A stretch of 64,000 nt of DNA from a bacterium D16-51. GTDB lineage: Bacteria; Bacillota; Clostridia; Lachnospirales; Lachnospiraceae. Under the pieces are notes generated by a model. It was not told the DNA's origin and ran no database searches. It saw only the letters and a list, made by a program, of their open reading frames with translations. This document shows, one piece after another, positions 25,252 to 33,823 of the stretch. The stretch's first letter is position 1. Every line of letters starts with the position of its first letter. A program made the translations under genes and the position numbers. Location: assembly GCA_003612285.1 (NCBI GenBank), contig RAYE01000017.1, positions 23,952 through 87,951 on the forward strand, given 5' to 3'.

Positions 25252-25624
25252 TTTTTTCTGCCTCCAATGTCTTTTTCTGCCCACAATGGCGGATTACACC
25301 TTGTGTTACTTTTCCAGATACCGCCATTACTACAATTGTAGAAATGATTATAATAATGGCGGTTTTTACTAAAATCGGGTAAAGTACGCCCCATGATTCC
25401 AATAGCCCGACGCCTGCAGGAATAAACATCAATGGCATGATTTCAATCAGGTATTTTGCTGTTTCCTTTACAGAGGACAGGCGGATTATGCCTGTTTCCA
25501 GGCATAGGAACAGCAGAACCATCCCATAAATGCTTGCCGGTACTGGTAATGGCAAAATTTCTTTTAATAGTTCGCCGATAAAAGAAATTGCAAGAATCAG
25601 GGTAAATTGTTTTAAATATTTCAT
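25244..25624 (-). CDS. lrgA: LrgA/CidA family holin-like protein
   Basis: 126 residues with four membrane segments. 'LPVPASIYGMVLLFLCLETG' and 'FIPAGVGLLESWGVL' are the conserved LrgA/CidA motifs. It forms the holin-like partner of LrgB, encoded downstream with an 8-bp overlap. No LytSR two-component system is next to it, unlike S. aureus. Confidence 0.92.
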   Translation of the reverse strand: MKYLKQFTLILAISFIGELLKEILPLPVPASIYGMVLLFLCLETGIIRLSSVKETAKYLIEIMPLMFIPAGVGLLESWGVLYPILVKTAIIIIISTIVVMAVSGKVTQGVIRHCGQKKTLEAEKNE

Positions 25625-25691
25625 AAAAATACTATGCCCTTTCGTAACCTGCGAATTTGTGCCTGCGCTTCTGGCTTTAACCGAAAAGCGG

Positions 25692-26792
25692 TTAACATAA
25701 TTCTTGTTCTACTGCCTGCAGTGCTGCACTTACTACCTTATCCATATCATAATAACGGTATTCACCCAGGCGCCCTCCAAAAATAATATTTGTTTCCTTT
25801 TTGGCTGCTTCCCTATATGTTGCGGCAAGGGCTTCATTTTTTTCATTATTTACCGGATAATATGGCTCGTCCCCTTTTTTCCATTCGCTTGGATATTCCC
25901 GCGAAATTACGGTTACAGGCTGTGCTCCAAATTCAAAATGTTTATGCTCAATAATGCGGGTGTAAGGGACTTCACGTTCTGTATAGTTGACTACAGCATT
26001 TCCCTGGTAATTTTCGATTGGAAGCAATTCCTGTTCAAAACGCACAGAGCGGTATTCTAAAACACCATGCTGGTATTGGAAATAGCGGTCCAGCATCCCT
26101 GTGTAAACTGTTTTTTTAGCAATATCAGGATATTTTTCCCTGTAATCAAAGTAATCAGTGTTTAGCAGCACATCGGAGCCTTCCAGCAGTTTTTCTACGA
26201 TTTTTGTATAGCCGCCAATTGGAATTCCCTGATACCTGTCATTAAAATAGTTATTGTCATATACAAAGCGGAGTGGAAGCCGTTTGATAATAAAGGCTGG
26301 GAGATCTTTACATTCCCTCCCCCATTGTTTTTCAGTGTAACCTTTTACCAGCTTTTCGTAGACATCCCGCCCGACAAGGGAAAGCGCCTGTTCTTCCAGG
26401 TTTGCAGGCTCTGTGATTCCGAGTTCTGCAATTTGCTTTGCAATAATATCTTTTGCTTCCTGTGGTGTTTTAATCCCCCACATCTTACTAAAAGTATTCA
26501 TATTAAATGGCATATTATACAGTTCATCTTTGTATACTGCTATTGGGGAGTTAATATAATTATTAAATTCAGCAAACTGATTTATATATTCCCATATTTT
26601 CTTATCTGAAGTATGGAAAATATGCGCCCCATATTTATGCACATGGATTCCCTCAATATTTTCACAATAAATATTTCCCGCAATATGTTCCCTTTTATCA
26701 AGGACAAGGCACTTTTTCCCTTTCCCTGTCATTTCGTGGGCAAATACTGCACCGAATAACCCGGCGCCAGCGATTAAATAGTCATATTTCAT
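25692..26792 (-). CDS. glf: UDP-galactopyranose mutase
   Basis: 366 residues, usual length. FAD-binding 'YDYLIAGAGLFGAVFAHEM' at the N-terminus, 'GNIYCENIEGIHVHKYGAHI' and 'YTEKQWGRECKDLPAFIIKR' are family motifs; 'FGGRLGEYRYYDMDKVV' is near the C-terminus. It converts UDP-galactopyranose to UDP-galactofuranose for cell-surface glycans. No glycan cluster adjoins it; Ugd (33824) and a phosphoglycosyl transferase (40376) are further downstream. Divergent from the copper operon. Confidence 0.96.
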   Translation of the reverse strand: MKYDYLIAGAGLFGAVFAHEMTGKGKKCLVLDKREHIAGNIYCENIEGIHVHKYGAHIFHTSDKKIWEYINQFAEFNNYINSPIAVYKDELYNMPFNMNTFSKMWGIKTPQEAKDIIAKQIAELGITEPANLEEQALSLVGRDVYEKLVKGYTEKQWGRECKDLPAFIIKRLPLRFVYDNNYFNDRYQGIPIGGYTKIVEKLLEGSDVLLNTDYFDYREKYPDIAKKTVYTGMLDRYFQYQHGVLEYRSVRFEQELLPIENYQGNAVVNYTEREVPYTRIIEHKHFEFGAQPVTVISREYPSEWKKGDEPYYPVNNEKNEALAATYREAAKKETNIIFGGRLGEYRYYDMDKVVSAALQAVEQELC

Positions 26793-26893
26793 TTTTCTGT
26801 TCCTTTCTATTCAGATAACTTTTCTGTTACAGTTCACTCCGTGTCCAGTAACACTTTTCTTCCATTATTATACCCTATTTGTCAAGAAAGGCT

Positions 26894-26921
26894 TGCAATA
26901 TACCCCCACCGGGTATATAAT
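26894..26921 (+). promoter_or_regulatory. csoR-copA promoter with CsoR-type operator
   Basis: -35 TTGCAA (26894-26899) and -10 TATAAT (26916-26921), 16-bp spacer. The palindromic ATACCCCCACCGGGTAT (26900-26916) fills the spacer, matching the ATACCCC-GGGGTAT type of CsoR operators. Copper binding to CsoR would release it and allow transcription. Confidence 0.75.
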
Positions 26922-26984
26922 ATGGGTGTTTGGTTATACTTGGAAAAAAGGAATTACATGCTTAAAGGAGAAAAAAGGAATACT

Positions 26985-27287
26985 ATGACAGAAAACAATA
27001 ATTGCTGCAAGCGGACAAAAGAGCGTTCGGAAAAGGAATATAAGGATCTCCAAAACCGTTTAAGCCGGATTGAAGGGCAGGTGCGTGGTGTAAAGAAAAT
27101 GTTGGAAAACAATGCGTACTGTCCGGAAATTTTAGTTCAGGTTTCCGCAATTAATGCTGCTTTAAACAGTTTTAATAAGGTCCTGCTTGCCGAACACATA
27201 AGGACATGTGTAGTAAATGACATACGGGAGGATAAGACGGAAACGATAGATGAACTTGTCACGACACTGCAAAAACTGATGAAATAG
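26985..27287 (+). CDS. csoR: CsoR family copper-sensing repressor
   Basis: 100 residues from ATG 26985; another ATG at 26958 has an equally good ribosome binding site (both AAGGA plus 5 bp), so nine more residues are possible. The core '[19 protein letters not shown]' and the Cu(I) ligands Cys ('AYCPEIL'), His and Cys ('AEHIRTCV') form the C-H-C set of true CsoR. All-helical DNA-binding repressor that lets go of DNA when Cu(I) binds. It heads the operon with copA (17-bp gap) and has its operator in the promoter. Confidence 0.93.
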   Translation: MTENNNCCKRTKERSEKEYKDLQNRLSRIEGQVRGVKKMLENNAYCPEILVQVSAINAALNSFNKVLLAEHIRTCVVNDIREDKTETIDELVTTLQKLMK

Positions 27288-27304
27288 TGAAAGGAGGAAC
27301 TGGT

Positions 27305-29821
27305 ATGGAACAGTATACCGTTACAGGTATGAGTTGTGCTGCCTGCAGCAGCCGTGTTGAAAAAGCGGTATCTAAAGTTGCAGGGGTTACAGCATGTTCT
27401 GTCAGCCTGTTAACAAATTCTATGGGAGTAGAGGGGACGGCTGCTGCTGAGGCCATTATTGCAGCGGTTGAAGATGCAGGTTATGGGGCTTCCCCAAAGT
27501 CTGCTTCTAAAAGCCGAAGTGATACAGTGGATGACAGGGAAGACTTTCTGGAAGATAAGGAAACGCCAATATTGAAAAGACGTCTGGCCGCTTCACTTTG
27601 CCTTTTGATTCCGTTAATGTATTTTTCAATGGGTCATATGATGTGGAACTGGCCGGTTCCTTCTATATTAAATAATAACCATATTGCAATGGGACTGATT
27701 CAGCTTCTTTTGACAACTGCCATTATGATTGTAAACCAGAAATTTTTTATCAATGGATTTAAAAGCCTGCTGCACCGTGCGCCCAATATGGACGCCCTGG
27801 TTGCTTTAGGGGCAGGAGCTTCTTATATTTATAGCACATATGCGCTATTTGCTATGACAGATGCACAGCTTCGCAATGACTCCCATGCGGTTATGGAATA
27901 TATGCATGAGTTTTATTTTGAATCTGCCGCAATGATTCTGGCGCTTATTACAGTTGGAAAAATGCTGGAGGCGCATTCTAAAGGGAGGACGACGGATGCA
28001 TTAAAGGGTCTGATGAAGCTTGCCCCGAAAACTGCTGTTGTAGAAAGGAATGGGCAGGAAACAGAAATCCCAATTGCGGAAGTGAGGACGAAAGATGTCT
28101 TTGTAGTCCGTCCTGGGGAAAATATCCCGGTGGACGGCATAGTATTGGAGGGAAGCAGTGCGGTCAATGAATCTGCGCTGACTGGGGAAAGCATTCCGGT
28201 TGATAAAGCTGCTGGTGACAATGTTTCTGCAGCAACGTTAAACCAGTCCGGTTTTTTGCGTTGTGAAGCTACAAGAGTTGGGGAAGATACGACGCTTTCC
28301 CAGATTATCCAGATGGTAAGCGATGCTGCAGCAACAAAAGCCCCTATTGCAAAAATTGCCGATAAAGTATCAGGGGTATTTGTGCCGGCAGTCATTGCAA
28401 TTGCTGTTATTACGACTGCCGTCTGGCTGCTTGCAGGGCAGACGATTGGTTTTGCACTGGCACGTGGAATTTCAGTCCTTGTGATTAGCTGCCCGTGTGC
28501 GCTTGGGCTTGCAACTCCAGTTGCGATTATGGTAGGGAATGGAATGGGGGCCAAAAACGGCATAATGTTTAAAACTGCTGTTTCTATGGAAGAAACAGGC
28601 AAAGTCCAGGTAATTGCGCTGGATAAGACAGGCACAATAACAAATGGGGAACCGAAAGTTACAGATATTATTCCGGCAGAGGGAGTAGATGAAAAGGAGC
28701 TTCTGAATTTGGCTTATGCTTTGGAACAAAAGAGCGAGCATCCTCTGGCGCGGGCGGTTCTTAGTCTTGCAAAAGAGCGGCAGATAGAGAATACGGCAGA
28801 AATTACGGATTTTCAGGTTTTCCCTGGAAATGGTCTTTCTGGGATGCTTGGAAATGAAACCCTTTCTGGAGGAAACTTGAAATTTATAGAACAGAAGGCC
28901 AAAGTAAGCGATTCCATCCGTCAAAAAGCCTCTGCTCTGGCGCAGGAAGGGAAAACGCCGCTCTTTTTTGGCAGGAATAATTCTTTGGTGGGGATGATTG
29001 CGGTTGCAGATGTTATTAAGGAAGACAGCCCGCAGGCAGTGCGGGAGTTACAGAATATGGGAATCCATGTTGTGATGCTGACGGGGGACAATGAACGGAC
29101 CGCCAATGCAATTGGTAAACAGGCAGGCGTGGACGAGGTGATTGCCGGGGTTTTGCCGGATGGAAAGGAAAATGTTATCCGTTCCCTGAAAAAACGTGGA
29201 AAAACAGCAATGGTTGGGGATGGCATCAATGACGCCCCTGCACTGACAAGGGCAGATACCGGAATTGCAATTGGGGCAGGTACTGATATTGCGATTGACG
29301 CCGCTGACGTGGTATTGATGAAAAGCCGTCTGAGTGACGTTCCGGCGGCGATACGGTTAAGCCGCGCAACTTTGAGAAATATCCATGAAAATCTTTTCTG
29401 GGCATTTTTCTATAATGTCATTGGGATTCCTCTTGCAGCAGGCGTTTGGTATCCGCTGCTTGGATGGAAGTTAAATCCAATGTTTGGGGCAGCAGCAATG
29501 AGCCTTTCCAGCTTTTGTGTCGTTACAAACGCCCTGAGGCTGAATTGGTTCAATATGCATAATACAAAAAGAGACAAGAAAATCAAAGCAAAACAAAAAC
29601 AGGAGGTAACTATGGAAAAGACATTAAAAATTGAAGGAATGATGTGTGGACACTGCGAGGCAAGGGTGCAGAAATGCCTTGAAGCATTGTCAGAGGTAGA
29701 AAGCGCCAATGTAAGCCATGAATCTGGGACTGCCGTTGTTACATTAAATGCAGATGTTGCGGACAGCGCCCTGCAAAAAGCAGTAGAAGACCAGGATTAT
29801 AAAGTGCTTTCTATTCAGTAA
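27305..29821 (+). CDS. copA: Copper-exporting P1B-type ATPase with C-terminal CopZ-like domain
   Basis: 838 residues from ATG 27305 (AAAGGAGG 7 bp upstream). N-terminal HMA domain with Cys11-Cys14 ('[11 protein letters not shown]'). Six or more transmembrane segments, metal site Cys396-Pro-Cys398, phosphorylation Asp440 ('DKTGT'), 'SEHPLARAV' and '[14 protein letters not shown]' (about 637). After the last membrane helices and a Lys-rich linker, a second HMA domain (770-838, '[11 protein letters not shown]', Cys781/784) ends the protein. CopA usually carries HMA domains only at the N-terminus. The internal start at 29612 suggests that this domain is a fused copZ. Confidence 0.95.
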   Translation: MEQYTVTGMSCAACSSRVEKAVSKVAGVTACSVSLLTNSMGVEGTAAAEAIIAAVEDAGYGASPKSASKSRSDTVDDREDFLEDKETPILKRRLAASLCLLIPLMYFSMGHMMWNWPVPSILNNNHIAMGLIQLLLTTAIMIVNQKFFINGFKSLLHRAPNMDALVALGAGASYIYSTYALFAMTDAQLRNDSHAVMEYMHEFYFESAAMILALITVGKMLEAHSKGRTTDALKGLMKLAPKTAVVERNGQETEIPIAEVRTKDVFVVRPGENIPVDGIVLEGSSAVNESALTGESIPVDKAAGDNVSAATLNQSGFLRCEATRVGEDTTLSQIIQMVSDAAATKAPIAKIADKVSGVFVPAVIAIAVITTAVWLLAGQTIGFALARGISVLVISCPCALGLATPVAIMVGNGMGAKNGIMFKTAVSMEETGKVQVIALDKTGTITNGEPKVTDIIPAEGVDEKELLNLAYALEQKSEHPLARAVLSLAKERQIENTAEITDFQVFPGNGLSGMLGNETLSGGNLKFIEQKAKVSDSIRQKASALAQEGKTPLFFGRNNSLVGMIAVADVIKEDSPQAVRELQNMGIHVVMLTGDNERTANAIGKQAGVDEVIAGVLPDGKENVIRSLKKRGKTAMVGDGINDAPALTRADTGIAIGAGTDIAIDAADVVLMKSRLSDVPAAIRLSRATLRNIHENLFWAFFYNVIGIPLAAGVWYPLLGWKLNPMFGAAAMSLSSFCVVTNALRLNWFNMHNTKRDKKIKAKQKQEVTMEKTLKIEGMMCGHCEARVQKCLEALSEVESANVSHESGTAVVTLNADVADSALQKAVEDQDYKVLSIQ
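29612..29821 (+). CDS. Possible internally initiated CopZ-like copper chaperone (in frame within copA)
   Basis: Inside copA, AGGAGGT at 29601-29607 lies 5 bp before an ATG (29612) in the copA frame. Starting there gives a 69-residue free HMA protein ('[20 protein letters not shown]'), the size and sequence type of CopZ. So the region may be translated both as the CopA tail and as a separate chaperone. Seen: the ribosome binding site, start and domain limits. Inferred: that it is used. Confidence 0.45.
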   Translation: MEKTLKIEGMMCGHCEARVQKCLEALSEVESANVSHESGTAVVTLNADVADSALQKAVEDQDYKVLSIQ

Positions 29822-29854
29822 CCAATGCAGATGATTATGCTGTGGTAAAGGTGC

Positions 29855-29897
29855 GAAGCCTTCCCAGGCATGGAATACTGTGCCTGGGGAGGCTTTT
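29855..29897. terminator. Terminator between copA and the MATE gene
   Basis: Long stem AAGCCTTCCCAGGCA / TGCCTGGGGAGGCTT followed by T-run on the plus strand. Also suited to end the convergent MATE transcript. Confidence 0.85.
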
Positions 29898-29950
29898 GAT
29901 ATATTTGGGAAGAACATCTGTTTCAAACTCTTTCCACTGCAAATTGCATA

Positions 29951-31333
29951 TCAGCAGGAACTTTCTACGATATTTCTTACCCAAATTCCTTTTTTTAGCA
30001 AAATAAACCCAACAATAGCCTTTATAATATCCAGGCTGCAGTACAGCGCATATACCGGAAGGATTTCCAATGAAGTAAAATGGACAATGCAGTATGCAAA
30101 TGGGATTGCTACACACCATGTATAACCGCTGTCAAACATAAAAGTAATCCATGTCCGTCCGCCCGAGCGTATTGTAAAATAGGCAGAGTGGAGAAATGCC
30201 TGCAATGGCATTACAGCCGCATTGATGCAAATCATCCTTCCTGCCAGAAGCCGGATTGCCTGGGATGTATTGTACAGCTGTGGGAAAAATCCCGAAACCA
30301 GATATAGGATTGTGCTGGTAATTACTGTAACAAATACGGAGAATGTGATAACTTTTGCGGCCGTGTCTCTGGCCTCCTGAAATTCATTTGCCCCCAGGTG
30401 CTGTCCAACTAAAATAGAAACACAGCTTCCCATCGCAATAAAGATTACATTGAATAAATTGGCAATTGTACTGGTTATATTAAGCGCTGCAACAACGGAC
30501 AGGCCGCGTATGGAAAAACACTGGTTAATCATCGCCATCCCGCCTGCCCACAAAACTTCATTTAACATTAAAGGCGAACCCTTTATTAATATTTTCTTTG
30601 TCAGGGCGGCCGGAACCTTTAAGGTACGGTATACCCCGATAATAAATGGGTTCTTTTGTTTGTGGAGATGTGTCCATCCCACCACAATGCTGCATTCGGC
30701 AACCCTGGAAATTACAGTTGCAATCGCCGCGCCAGCTACTCCGAGCATTGGCGCTCCAAATTTGCCAAAAATCAGGATATAATTTAATACAAGGTTTATA
30801 ATAACTGCCGCAACCCCGGCTGCCATCGGGATTACGGTTTCCCCGGTCTCGCGCAGGGTGCTGGCATAAATCTGCACAATTACAAATGGAATAATTTCCA
30901 GCAGGATAATATGCAGATAGGACATTCCGTATTGAAAGGTTGCGGCAGAATCACCCCCATCGGAAGAAGTAAGGAACATCTGAATCAAATTCTGCCCAAA
31001 TCCCAGTAAGACTAAAAATGTCAGTGCAGATACTATAATGCCAGTAATTACTTTAAAACGAAACGTATCGCGGATTCCTTTATAATCCCGGCTTCCATAA
31101 AACTGCGCCCCAAAAATCCCGGCGCCAGATAACCCGCCGAAGATGAATAAGTTAAACACAAAAACAAATTGGTTTACAATCGCCACGCCTGACATCTGCT
31201 CTGTCCCAAGCCGTCCTACCATAATATTGTCCAAAAAGCCTACGAAATTTGTAATGGCGTTTTGTATCATAATCGGTACTGCAAGCCAGAGAAGTTTTTT
31301 GTAAAATTGCTTGTTTCCAATTAACTTGCCCAT
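29951..31333 (-). CDS. MATE family efflux transporter
   Basis: 460 residues, 12 membrane segments. 'WLAVPIMIQNAITNFVGFLD' with 'MVGRLGTEQMSGVAI' and the second-half repeat 'KGSPLMLNEVLWAGGMAMIN' are typical of the NorM/MepA/DinF superfamily (Na+ or H+ antiport of cationic compounds). Ribosome binding site AAAGGAG. A 17-bp palindrome (31351-31367) lies just upstream of it and could be a repressor site. Confidence 0.93.
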   Translation of the reverse strand: MGKLIGNKQFYKKLLWLAVPIMIQNAITNFVGFLDNIMVGRLGTEQMSGVAIVNQFVFVFNLFIFGGLSGAGIFGAQFYGSRDYKGIRDTFRFKVITGIIVSALTFLVLLGFGQNLIQMFLTSSDGGDSAATFQYGMSYLHIILLEIIPFVIVQIYASTLRETGETVIPMAAGVAAVIINLVLNYILIFGKFGAPMLGVAGAAIATVISRVAECSIVVGWTHLHKQKNPFIIGVYRTLKVPAALTKKILIKGSPLMLNEVLWAGGMAMINQCFSIRGLSVVAALNITSTIANLFNVIFIAMGSCVSILVGQHLGANEFQEARDTAAKVITFSVFVTVITSTILYLVSGFFPQLYNTSQAIRLLAGRMICINAAVMPLQAFLHSAYFTIRSGGRTWITFMFDSGYTWCVAIPFAYCIVHFTSLEILPVYALYCSLDIIKAIVGFILLKKGIWVRNIVESSC

Positions 31334-31350
31334 AACCGCTCCTTTCTTTA

Positions 31351-31367
31351 CAGTTCATTAGGAACTG
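31351..31367. promoter_or_regulatory. Palindrome upstream of the MATE gene
   Basis: CAGTTC-ATTAG-GAACTG, perfect arms, 18 bp before the MATE start codon. The half-sites resemble those of the palindrome in front of the MarR gene (60026-60047). Candidate operator, by inference. Confidence 0.4.
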
Positions 31368-31713
31368 TCCCAAAATAACTTGCCATGAATCGCAACCGCA
31401 CAGGTGGAAAAGTATTATTGCCCACTATACCATATTATGTGAAAATTACAATAGCATTTTCAAACAATATAAAAGGCTTGGAAGAAGCCCATTTCCAGTC
31501 TCCTAACTAACAAATAATTTCCATCGTTTAATGTATTGGACAATTCCAGTAGAATCAATATTTGTCCGTTTTGTGCTAGAACGTGTCAGTTTTCTTATAG
31601 TATTCGTTATTTATCCATGTTATATTAAGCCTACAAAGAAATCCGCAGCATTACTTGTGCCGCCTGTGGCGGCACGATGGCAAAGGGTAAACGAAAAAAG
31701 AGGAAAGGATAAT
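31368..31713. other. Intergenic between MATE and GH43 genes, nothing firm
   Basis: No tRNA, terminator or convincing promoter is seen. A frame continuing upstream of the GH43 start lacks coding character and a ribosome binding site. Confidence 0.35.
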
Positions 31714-33231
31714 ATGCAAATTATGAAATATCAAAATCCTGTTTTAAGGGGAATGTATCCTGATCCGAGCGTATGCCGTTATCAGGACAAGTATTATATG
31801 GTGTGCAGTACTTTTCAGTATTTTCCGGGAGTTCCGGTTTTTGAAAGCAGCGATATGGTAAACTGGAAGCAGATTGGCCACTGCCTGACAAGGCCTTCCC
31901 AAATCGGGTTAAGTGACGTCCGCAGTTCCGGCGGTGTATTTGCCCCTACAATCCGCTGCCATGACGGGCGTTTTTATATGGTTACAACAAATGACAGTAT
32001 TGCGCAGAACTTTTATGTCTATACAGATGATATTTATGGGGAATGGTCGGAACCGATACTTGTTGAACAGGATGGAATCGACCCGTCGCTGTTCTTTGAA
32101 GACGGAAAAACATATTTTATCAGCAATGGAAGTGATGAAAAGGGCGTTGGCTGTATCCAGATGTGCGAAATTGATATTGAGACCGGAAAAATGCTGACGC
32201 CAAGTAAAGTATTGTGGCATGGCACGGGCGGAAGGTTTTTGGAATCTCCGCATTTGTACCGTTTTGGAGAATACTATTATCTGGTAGAGGCAGAAGGCGG
32301 GACAGAGTATGGTCATATGGCAAATTATGCCCGGAGTAAATCAATCTGGGGGCCATATGAATCTTATCCAAACAATCCAGTGCTGACAAACCGAAATCTT
32401 GGCGGGTATCTGCTTCAGGCCGCGGGGCATGGTGATATTGTTGAAGATGCAAATGGGAATTGGTGGTTTATGCATCTTGCTTTCCGTCAAATCCAAAAAT
32501 GGCATACGTTCCACCACCTTGGGCGCGAGACCTGCCTGGTTCCTCTCAATTGGCAGGAAGACGGCTGGTTTACGATGGGGACGGATGGGACTTGCCGGCT
32601 GGAATTTGAACTTCCTGATAACGTTGTTTTTAAAGAGCAGGAGCTTTCCTATGAAAAAACATTTGAAAACCTGGATACAAAACTAGACTGGTGTTTCCTA
32701 AGGATTCCGGAAAGCAAGAATTACCGTTTTACAGAAAATGCACTGGAGCTTTGTGGAACGGAAACTACTTTGGATGAACCGGCTTCCCCTACATTTGCCG
32801 CCATCCGGCAGACAGAATTTGATATTACCCTGCGTTGTGATGTGGAATGTGGGCAGCAGGAGTGTGGCATTTCGTTCTATATGGATGAATTACACCACTA
32901 TGAGATTGCCGCAAAGCCGGAAGGGGCAGAAAAAACGGCTGTTTTTGTCCGCCAGACGATTGGATGTGTCAGCCAGGAAAGCAGGCATGTTATCTGCGAT
33001 TCTGCAAAAGTTTCCTTTGAGGTGGCAGCGGAGGCAGAGCAGTATCATTTCTATCTGGTAAATGGAACTGAAAAAGTTCATTTATCTGATGCGTATACCC
33101 GTTATCTGTCTTCGGAAGTAGCAGGCGGTTTTACGGGCGTAATGATTGGGTTTTATGCAGTAAACCAGGAAGAATCACAAGAATGGTCGCGTTTTACTGC
33201 GCTTTCTATTGTGCATAAGGAATCAGAATAG
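31714..33231 (+). CDS. Glycoside hydrolase family 43 (beta-xylosidase-like)
   Basis: 505 residues from the ATG at 31714 (AGGAAAGGA 6 bp upstream). The N-terminal five-bladed propeller starts 'NPVLRGMYPDPSVCR' with catalytic base Asp17. 'DGIDPSLFFED' gives the pKa-modulating Asp and 'RFLESPHLY' the acid Glu. The C-terminal ~190 residues form the beta-sandwich typical of GH43 subfamily 11-type xylosidases. No signal peptide, so it acts inside the cell on xylo- or arabino-oligosaccharides. No sugar transporter or regulator is next to it. Confidence 0.92.
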   Translation: MQIMKYQNPVLRGMYPDPSVCRYQDKYYMVCSTFQYFPGVPVFESSDMVNWKQIGHCLTRPSQIGLSDVRSSGGVFAPTIRCHDGRFYMVTTNDSIAQNFYVYTDDIYGEWSEPILVEQDGIDPSLFFEDGKTYFISNGSDEKGVGCIQMCEIDIETGKMLTPSKVLWHGTGGRFLESPHLYRFGEYYYLVEAEGGTEYGHMANYARSKSIWGPYESYPNNPVLTNRNLGGYLLQAAGHGDIVEDANGNWWFMHLAFRQIQKWHTFHHLGRETCLVPLNWQEDGWFTMGTDGTCRLEFELPDNVVFKEQELSYEKTFENLDTKLDWCFLRIPESKNYRFTENALELCGTETTLDEPASPTFAAIRQTEFDITLRCDVECGQQECGISFYMDELHHYEIAAKPEGAEKTAVFVRQTIGCVSQESRHVICDSAKVSFEVAAEAEQYHFYLVNGTEKVHLSDAYTRYLSSEVAGGFTGVMIGFYAVNQEESQEWSRFTALSIVHKESE

Positions 33232-33240
33232 TTATGGCCG

Positions 33241-33282
33241 GTTTTGCGCATGATGTTTAGAATGGTCGTGGATAGTAACCAT
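33241..33282 (+). repeat. Intergenic repeat (…TTTTGCGCATG…GGATAGTAAC), copy 1
   Basis: GGTTTTGCGCATGATGTT followed by AGAATGGTCGTGGATAGTAA. A second copy with a few changes is at 40220-40262. Both follow the end of a plus-strand gene. The 3' half is also close to GAATGGCCGTGAATAGT at about 20821. Confidence 0.6.
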
Positions 33283-33415
33283 CAATATATCTGATGAACA
33301 AGTTTCTGTGCAGCGGATTTGACAGATATCCGCCAAAATGCTAAAATCCTTTATATGCTGCGGCAGAGAAATTTTATATCATTAATAGAGAATAAAAAGC
33401 TATGAGGAGAGGCAG

Positions 33416-33730
33416 ATGAACGATAGGAATAAAGACCTTTTTTTTGAAAATGAAGAGGGGGAAATTACAGCAATTACCCTTACTGATGATGATGGCAATA
33501 CAGTAGAAGTCCAGGTGATGGCGTCAATGGAAATAGAGGATGAAGAAAAGGAATACATCGCTGTTCTCCCTATTGAAGGGACAGAACAGTTTCCAGATGA
33601 CCAGCTTATTATTTTAATTTATTCTGAAGATGAAGAAGGCAATCCACAATACTGTGGCATATCAGATGAAGAAGAGCTTTTGGAAGTTTCAGAAGCCTTT
33701 ATGGAATACTTTGCATCAGAAGATGCCTGA
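33416..33730 (+). CDS. DUF1292 family protein
   Basis: 104 residues, very acidic. 'LFFENEEGEITAITLTDDDG' and 'YIAVLPIEGTEQFPDDQLII' followed by 'IYSEDEEGNPQYCGISDEEE' are the DUF1292 (YrzB-like) pattern. Small cytosolic Firmicute proteins of unknown role, often next to ruvX/yrrK genes but not here. Ribosome binding site GAGGAGAGG. Confidence 0.9.
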   Translation: MNDRNKDLFFENEEGEITAITLTDDDGNTVEVQVMASMEIEDEEKEYIAVLPIEGTEQFPDDQLIILIYSEDEEGNPQYCGISDEEELLEVSEAFMEYFASEDA

Positions 33731-33731
33731 T

Positions 33732-33761
33732 AAAAAGGGAATGCGTCTGCATTCCCTTTTT
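33732..33761 (+). terminator. Terminator of the DUF1292 gene
   Basis: Perfect stem AAAAAGGGAATGC/GCATTCCCTTTTT with loop GTCT. Confidence 0.9.
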
Positions 33762-33766
33762 ACTTT

Positions 33767-33823
33767 ATAGGAAATTCTGCTGTGATATAGTGGTTAAGGG
33801 CGCCTGCGCGGGCGGTGCCCTTT
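33767..33823 (+). repeat. Recurring post-terminator motif with GC hairpin, copy at 33.8 kb
   Basis: ATAGGAAATTCTGCTGTG plus TATAGTGGTTAAGGGCGCC, then GGGCGGTGCCCTTTTT. The same order (ATAGGAAATT…CTGT…TAGTGGT…GGGC…GGCGG…GGGC TTTT) is seen at 50388-50470, and shorter forms at 2692 and 22381. The hairpin can also act as a terminator. Confidence 0.6.

Noticed and set aside
27913..28635. 240-codon minus-strand frame inside copA
   Set aside because: Antisense of a well-supported P-type ATPase; low-complexity Thr/Ser/Ala product.
31531..31713. N-terminal extension of the GH43 protein
   Set aside because: No ribosome binding site, no signal peptide, and GH43 homology begins at the ATG 31714, which has AGGAAAGGA upstream.
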